This document shows positions 57,430-64,000 of a DNA stretch of 64,000 nt, piece by piece. A program made the position numbers and the translations under genes. Location: positions 1,427,967 through 1,491,966 of the forward strand of contig MNCI01006793.1 of the NCBI GenBank assembly GCA_015680685.1, given 5' to 3'. Numbering within the stretch: the first letter of the stretch is position 1; the number at the start of each line of letters is the position of its first letter. Origin of the DNA: Gnetum montanum. Lineage: Eukaryota > Streptophyta > Gnetopsida > Gnetales > Gnetaceae. The notes under the pieces were generated by a model. It was not told the origin of the DNA and ran no database searches. It saw only the letters and a program-made list of their open reading frames with translations.

Positions 57430-60235
57430 TACAAAAATGGGGAACTCATGTAGTTCCTGGTGACGGTGGCTCCTCCATTGGTGCCTTCCCTTTATCTTGT
57501 GCTGCACGCTTTGAAGATTGATTGCACTGAAGAATGGCCTAGAGCTTCTCCTCTTCAGTTCATGGATCTTGTGTTGTCCATGCGAGTGTTCCAATGTTTG
57601 ATGGATTCAGAACCTTCCACACACAAGGTAGTTGCAGAAACATCTGATTGGCTTTGATGTACCATACCGTGAACACCCGTCGTTCCTCTTCATAGGCTCT
57701 AGCTTCATCTTTGTATTCATGAAGGTCTATTAGCTATCGTGCGAAGTCGATTGCAACGTCTTTTTGGCCCTAGTAGCTTTCTTTCACCATCGCAAGTTCA
57801 GAATTTGCAACATCCAATTTCTCAGCCAACTTCTTACTCTCTGCAAATTTTGCTTCATATTTGATGTGGGTGGAAGCTACCTGCTGCTCGAGCTCTGATC
57901 TCGGGCACCCTGCTGTTAACATGACGAGGTTGGCATACCTAAGATTTGCCAACTCCATGTACTCTATTAGGTCTTGGATCTGCAGGTCCTGATTCTTAAC
58001 TTCTGCTTGGTGGGCAAAGGTGTAAGTATCCAATATGGTCCTCCAATCAGTGTGCTGAGCATTGATGTTGTTGATTTGAGCCTTGGCCATATGGATCTCC
58101 TTCTTCAGGATTTGTTTGTACATTCCCACCTAATCACAAAAGTGCTCCTTCAGCTTCTCGTGTCGTTTAGCCTCATTCTACCACGCGCTTATTTTGATGG
58201 CTGATTTTTGATGAATAGCGCATACCTCCTCCATTGAGAGGGTTCGATTTTCTCGGGCTAAATGTCTCACATCTCGGTTGACCCGGATAAATTGTTCTCG
58301 TAATTGATGAAAGTGTTCATCGAGAACATTCTTTTGTTTCTCCACAGAGGTCAACCGAAGGTTATTTGCAACCAAATGCTTATTCTCTTCTTCTAAGGCC
58401 TTAAGTACCTTAAGATGTGCATGAGTTTGTGCTTGTGCTACGGAGGCATCCTAAGTGGCCATCTCCTTTTCTCCTACCACATTCTTATTCTCTACGATTA
58501 GCTTTGTTAATTGCTTGATTCTAAATTTATCTAGCTGGTCTGCGGGAACAAATTGTAGAGGATCCCGCTGTGCTGCTTGTAAGGCCATGAGCTGCTCTTG
58601 TAGTTTCTACACTTCAGCTTCAGCATGCTCAGCCCTTACTTCGGATATGACCAGCTTCCCCTTTGTAGAAATGAGGTTTGATTGAATTGCTATTACATCA
58701 TGAGGGATGTCAAACAGGGATGTCAAAACTTGTCCTATTTGTAGCAATTGATCTAGTGCATCCTCATGTTCTGCAGGAGTCATTGAGGTTTCGGCAAGAG
58801 TTTGAGCATATCGTGCTCCTAAGAGATCTACCGGTGGCACAACAAGTACATTAAAGGATTCTTTGATGTGGTCAGCAACCACTTCAGCAGCTCTCGCAGC
58901 ATTCTAGTGTTGCATGACCACCACAGTGGCCCCTTTACTAGTCTCTAACTGCACCTAAAAAGATGCTGCATTTCCAGAGATCTGTTGTGACCATCTGCTT
59001 TCCCCTCCTCCTGTTTGAATAGATAATTTGCCCCTTGTGTGCTCTAACGAAATAGTAGGCTGATCGGCATCATCGATGACATGAAAGAGGTTTGTGTCAT
59101 CATGACTTCCCCAACTGAGTGCCTCAGCGATGGCCCTAAGATGGCTCATCGACGGTCTATATTCTTGTGGCAGTGGCAGCTGATCCTGGCCTGTGCCAGG
59201 CCCTACTTCTTGTTGTTGGCTGGGACCTGTGGCTGGAGGTTGGCTGGGTCTTGCAAGTTGACTTGCAGGTGGTCCATCCATCTGTTCTTCTTCTTCTTTG
59301 GATCTCAGCTCTTCGCCAGTGCTCTTTCCTGGAGTTGGCGCCTTTAGTAATTCACCATAAGAACCATTCTAGGCTTTTCAGAGGACGTCATTTGTGTATC
59401 CCCGAATACCAGACCGTTGGCACAGTTTTCTGATAAGGTAGGGAAAAGGCAATGCCATCTTCCCTGACTTCCGTTCTTCAAATCGCCTTAAGATCTCCAT
59501 CAAATATAGATGGGGAAGGTTAGTGTTAACCATACCCATCAACACTGCACATTCTCTCATCACATATGTCGATATTCTTTTCAAACCTTTTGTGGGGAAG
59601 AGGTGATAGGTTCCAATTTTGAAATAAACCCGCTCTTCCATTTTTAGCTCACCAAAAGCTTTATCTCTGCCATAAGCCTTCTCTAACCAATCCTTTCGCA
59701 CATTGGGATCTGATCGGGTAGATAACCAAGCAACATGAGGTCCTGAATTCGGAAGGTTTAACACTTCTGAGATAGCCTGTGTAGAGAAATCAACTATCAC
59801 ACCATAAATGTTAACTGTGGTGCCTTGGTCCCTATTGCACCAGAACTAGTACGTTCCTCCTAAGTACTAGGCATAGTTTTCAGAGAGGACAGGCCATAAG
59901 GGAGACCCTTTGAGGTGATCCCTAATAGCCTCAGGAGTGAACTCTGCAAACGATTCAAATTTTAGCTCCACAATCACTACAGCGAATGTGGACTTCTCAT
60001 GAATAGCTTGAACACATTCCGGGGGCAACGTAAGTTGTTGTCCCGGCTCAAGCGCAACAACAGCTCCCCCTTCTGCATGCCTGAACCATCTGGTAGGAGG
60101 TGCATCTTGATGGATGTTGAATGATTGCACCTCCTATTCTGCATGTTGTCTAGCAGGACCTTGTCTTCCACCTCTCCAAGGTTGTTTTGCTCCACCTTGG
60201 ACAAGACCCTCCTATTGTGCACGTTTCGAGGCCAT
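57430..60235 (-). pseudogene. E2 third ORF: plant-transposon domain plus coiled-coil rod
   Basis: Starts MASKRAQ at 60235, right after a GTGATTGTAG acceptor-like site, and runs in one frame for about 840 codons. By hand count it is interrupted by 13 TAG and one TGA and no TAA up to about 57720. Domains: a low-complexity Gly/Arg start; a helical domain (about residues 60-290) with VNIYGVIVDFSTQAISEVLNLP, WLEKAYGRDKAF, YFKIGTYHLFP and PFPYLIRKLCQRSG, matching the putative plant transposon protein family; a Gln/Pro-rich linker; then long coiled-coil stretches (around LQIQDLIEYMELANLRYANL and ESKKLAEKLDVANSELAMV). The end after 57720 is uncertain. The role is unknown; the position downstream of pol is that of an accessory or env-like ORF. 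Confidence 0.72.
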
Positions 60236-60323
60236 CTACAATCACACGGGTCAAGCGTTAGTAAGGTTGTTTTTAAAGTCAATTTATACCTTACTTCTTG
60301 CCTTAATTAAAGATCTTATGTTA

Positions 60324-60801
60324 TACCAAGCGCAGATCCTAGGTACGCCACTGGGCTACCAAGTAGTCACACTTAAATGCTCGTAATCAAGTTGTACTCG
60401 TTCTGCATTCTAGGAGTTTAAGGGTGAGAGAGAGAAAATAGTAAATAACATTAAAATAAATAAACAAAGTGACTACTACAATGATGAAGTAATCTCGATC
60501 TTTATTTTTGGTCATGTGCATGTCCAAGTACATCACACTCGAATAAAGAATGCAGTACAATTACATTCATCACACTGCGGGCAGCCACGGGAAAATAAAC
60601 TATCTCTGGAGTGGCCAAACTGCCAGAGCTTCACTACTTCTAATTCCTAGCTATCAAAGAAGGGAGAGTCGCCTCTTATTTATAGAAATGGCAGTGCACT
60701 GCAATATCACGTACATGATATCGTAGCGGAAGACGCGATATTGCGTATGCGATATTGTGAGGAATGCGATATTGCGGTCCATGCGATATCGCGTCCCATC
60801 A
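60324..60801 (-). repeat. Truncated 5' LTR of E2
   Basis: Matches the E2 3' LTR from TACCAAGCGCAGATCC inward and ends CCCATCA. The last 110 bp hold at least five (A/G)CGATAT(T/C)GC-type palindromes. The R-side end of the LTR is missing. Confidence 0.8.
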
Positions 60802-60959
60802 GTTTGCTACAAGGATCTTAAATGGGCTCTCAATTTCATTATATTAGTATATAAAGTTTTAATTTGATTATATGTTTGGGAAGTAAATATTATTTAAAAA
60901 AAATTCTTGTTCCAAAGACCCCTTGACTTGTAATTATAATGAATAGAGAGAAGGGTGGG

Positions 60960-61836
60960 TGATGAGTGGCGAGGTACCCCTACACTCAACCATACAAATA
61001 TGAGCATTACACGTGCGATCCGATCGAACTCTGTAGACTAAGTTCCTACACTCCTTATGGAACACATAAGGTTAATTAATCGTTGTTCTCCCAAGCTTAC
61101 TTGTATTTTTCACAGTTGTATGGTTAAGTAAGCTTGAGGCATGTGATTTTTATATGTTTTGCGTTTTATTGCCTATGCTAAGAGGGAAAAGGTGAAGAGA
61201 CTAATTAGATAACTTTAACTAACTAAGCCTTAATTAACCTAGCATCAGTATCCATTCCCACTTGCCGTTTCACACCCTAAACCAATGCAATGCTACTAGG
61301 ATTACCAAACGCTATTCGTTACTGGGATTACCAAGTGTAATGCACGTGCTCGAAGCTGTCGTACTGAATGCACTTAACTAGGAGTGAAGGGTTGAGAGAG
61401 ATTTAATTAACTAATAAAGCATTTAAACGATGAATAATAAATAACAATAATTAAAGTCCTATTTAGCTTAGTCCATGCACTACAAGGTTTATCCAACAGT
61501 TCGTCTTTATTGTCGTACACAATTGTGTGCTTAGGTACAAAATTGCTCGAATAAAGATCCATTCACTTTTACAATGGGCACATGGAAATTATTTTAACTT
61601 TGGAATGGAAAAATGACAACAATTTGGCTAAGGTCTAGATCTAGATAGAGAAACAAGGGAGAGACGCCTCTTATTTATAGAATTGGTGGTGGACTATGAT
61701 ATCGCAGCCCATGCGATATCACATCCCATCATATCCCCATGATTGAATAAAAACTCATCCTCAAGTTCCTTACAAAATATTGAAAAGGTATGGGATTATT
61801 AACTTGAATGGAACTAATGGTGAATGGGATGACATG
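60960..61836 (-). mobile_element. Athila-like LTR and adjoining 3' region (E3 fragment)
   Basis: LTR 60960-61731 (TGATGAGTGGCGAGG to CATCCCATCA), then an inverse polypurine tract (TATCCCCATG) and about 90 bp of internal sequence. It is cut at 61836 where another LTR of the same family starts. Confidence 0.75.
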
Positions 61837-64000
61837 TGATGAGTGGCGAGATACCCCTACACTCAACCATACGAATATGAGTGTAGCACGCATGATCTGG
61901 TCAAACTTCGTAGATTAAGTGCCTACACGCCCCATGGAACACTTAGGGTTAATCATTCGTTGTCTTCCTAGACTTGTAGTTGTCACGGTGTATGGTTAAA
62001 TAAGTTTGAGGTATATGATTTTTATGCTTTTTATGTTTTATGTCTCCTATGCTATTGAGTTGAAGTGTTGAGAAGACTAATTACTAACTCTAACTAACGA
62101 ACTAAGTTAAATTTAACCTAGCATCAGCATCCATTCCCACTTACCATACACACACTGAACCGATGCAACCACGGCTACCAAACACTAATCTTTGCTAGGA
62201 TCGCCATGCGTAACGCACGTGCTCGAAGTGGTCATACTGAGGAACTTAACTAGGAGAGAAGGGTTGAGAGAGAAAATAGCAAATAACAGATAATAAATAA
62301 CAGTAAATAAAATCCTATTCCATGCATTGCAAGGTTTATCCAAGAAGCTCGTCTTTATTGCCGTACAAAAACTTGTGTTCAGGTACAATGTTTGCTCGAA
62401 TAAAGATCCATTCACTTTAGGACTCCTACTGCGGGCACATGGAAAATATTCTATCTCTGGAGTGATCAATCTACCAGAGTTTCCCTACTGTCTAGCCTAG
62501 GATGAGGAAATAAGGGAGAGTTGCCTCTTATTTATAGATATGATGGCACATTACGATATCACGTACGTGATATTGTAGGGGAAGACACGATATTGCGAGG
62601 GATGCGATATCGCGGCCCATGCGATATCATGTCCCATCATACCCCCATGACTAAATGTAAATTCGTCCTTGAGTTATTTACAATAATATTAGGAAGGTAT
62701 GGGATTATTGACTCAAAATGAAACTAATGGGATGACATGTGAACGGATCATCATTACAAGACTCAACAAACTGGTGTTCATGACAACAAGAGTGAACACC
62801 TTATTACATTGACATCAGACCTAATTTGGTGGCTGAGAAAGAGAGAGAGAAAGAAGTGTTGCTGCTACCAATGCCAAGATTGCGTCTTTCATTGTCCATC
62901 CGTAAGCATGCCATCAATCTTGCTCCTTGCATAGCTGCTTCTAGCATTGCTCCATTCCAATTGTTCTTTCTAGATCCCCTCCATTATTATATGATTGCCA
63001 TCTGCACACACAACACAATCTTATATTAGCAAGGGTAAATAAATTCCAATGTAGTTGATACCTTGCTTCGATGAAAGTCCATTGGCTAGGTTGTGGTATG
63101 GCTAATTGTGGATCTGGAGATATATTAATGGTAACTACCAAAGGTGTAGGGGTTAGGAAAAAATCAAAAAAAATTGGGGCTAGGAGAAAATTGAAAAAAT
63201 CGGGTCCCGTACCCCCATGACTAATCGCGAACCTCTAGTAGCATTAGAATGGAGAAAGAAAAGGAATAAGAAAGATAGATAAAAAGAGATAACTAGGACA
63301 TTGATGAAATCGATGTCAAGATGGAAATGAACAAGAGAAAATGGATTGCAAAAATGTTAAGGAAAAGAAGTTAACTGATGCACCAAATAGGAATGTCAGT
63401 GGAACCTCCCCAAAGTAGGCTCATACCCTTAATGCCCTAACAAACCCACATTCAAAGAGTCCGTAGGCTCTGGGAATGTCATTTGGAACAAGAGTTAAAG
63501 TATTAACCACAAGAATTTACCTAAAAGAAAACAATGCATTAACCAAAATATACACTAATGATACAACCAGCAATGAGGTGAAGAATGGAGAGAAGGATGG
63601 AGAGATGAGAATGGAATGGAGTCTCAAGAACAAGGTGGTGTACAACCCCTTGTGTGTTTTATGATTAATGTGACTTGGCAAATCTCATTCCAACTTTGGC
63701 CTCAAACCAACCACATCTAGTGACTTCGCATCAATGCATTCAGCTAATCCATCCCCTTGAATAACAAAAATGCTTCCCTCAAGAGCCACCACCATTCTGA
63801 CGAAACAAATGAGGAGAGAATGAGAAGTGAGAAGGGCCGTAGTTAGAGGGAACATTTTTAGTTCCATAACAAGTGCTTGTAGCCCAAACGATTATTTTTT
63901 CTAAGGGGTGTGCTTTGAATTCTCACTTTTTTTTTTCATTTTGTGTTTTTATGCGTGAGAACCACACCATGCAAAGACTTCTTATTTTTATTGTCTCAGC
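61837..64000 (-). mobile_element. Athila-like element E4, 3' part
   Basis: LTR 61837-62639, then TACCCCCATGAC (inverse polypurine tract), a 3' untranslated region like that of E3 (GGGATGACATG near 62730), poorly preserved sequence to about 63380, and the inverted pol-ORF3 spacer repeat to the window end. The third ORF is mostly deleted. The element continues beyond 64000. Confidence 0.7.
63380..64000 (-). repeat. Pol-ORF3 spacer repeat, copy C
   Basis: Inverse of 3350-4100 and 13730-14500; for example the stretch GTAGCCCAAACG...GGGGTGTGCTTTGAATTC answers GGAATTCAAAGCACGCTCC at 13915. It includes the CACACCATGCAAAGACTTC landmark near 63962. Confidence 0.65.

Larger units (their letters stand above)
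56655..60801 (-). mobile_element. Athila-like deletion derivative E2 (LTRs plus third ORF only)
   Basis: 3' LTR 56655-57271, third ORF 60235 to about 57430, and a truncated 5' LTR 60324-60801. Flanks are GTTTA (56650-56654) and GTTTG (60802-60806), a five-base duplication with one mismatch. The 5' LTR passes directly into sequence upstream of ORF3, so primer site, gag, protease and pol are deleted. The element thus kept only its accessory ORF between two LTRs. Confidence 0.75.

Noticed and set aside
62826-63141. ORFs of 66-67 residues on both strands, possible ORF3 remnant of E4
   Set aside because: No alignment with the E2 ORF3 that I could make by eye; low support.

Overview
The window is nuclear DNA of a land plant with a large, repeat-rich genome, probably a seed plant and possibly a gymnosperm; I cannot name the species. 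The evidence is nested LTR retrotransposons of plant lineages (Tat and Athila-like Ty3/gypsy, and Ty1/copia), short plant-type introns, and a tandem pair of CYP72-clan cytochrome P450 genes. There is no bacterial gene, CRISPR array, rRNA or convincing tRNA gene.

Layout. 1-3331 is the 3' end of a Tat-lineage element (Tat-A, + strand). 3332-19470 is an older Athila-like element (X1, + strand). Its third ORF is split by a probable solo LTR (5984-16697). That LTR is itself split by a complete 8.0-kb Athila-like element (E1, 8018-16016, duplicated site ATAGG), which carries a solo LTR of the same superfamily (10979-11827, duplicated site AAGTG). 20000-25031 is a decayed Ty1/copia element (duplicated site ATATA). 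26.4-35.3 kb is a tandem duplication of a five-exon P450 gene on the - strand: one copy is heavily broken, the other has a single nonsense codon. 37182-54877 is a 17.7-kb full-length Tat element (Tat-B, - strand, duplicated site GTGAC). 56655-64000 is a cluster of Athila-like LTR elements on the - strand; one (E2) has lost gag-pol but keeps a long third ORF.

Most notable is Tat-B. Between its protease and reverse transcriptase, on the opposite strand, lies a complete spliced gene: a TATA box at 43696, then at least seven well-defined coding exons from 44662 to 48245. Joined, they keep one reading frame of about 1,020 codons with only two in-frame stops. Its middle part resembles the plant-transposon helical domain in the third ORF of the Athila-like elements here, and both proteins end in coiled coils. 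Both families also fill non-coding DNA with CpG-containing 10-bp palindromes: GCGTATACGC in Tat-B (LTRs, leader and nested-gene upstream region) and GCGATATCGC in the Athila-like LTRs. A working hypothesis is that each family encodes an accessory factor acting on its own motif; this is inference and untested.

Assembly quality: a run of N at 40771-40832 and single n at 40902 and 57119 mark joins. The 69 bp between the first two appear to be inverted.
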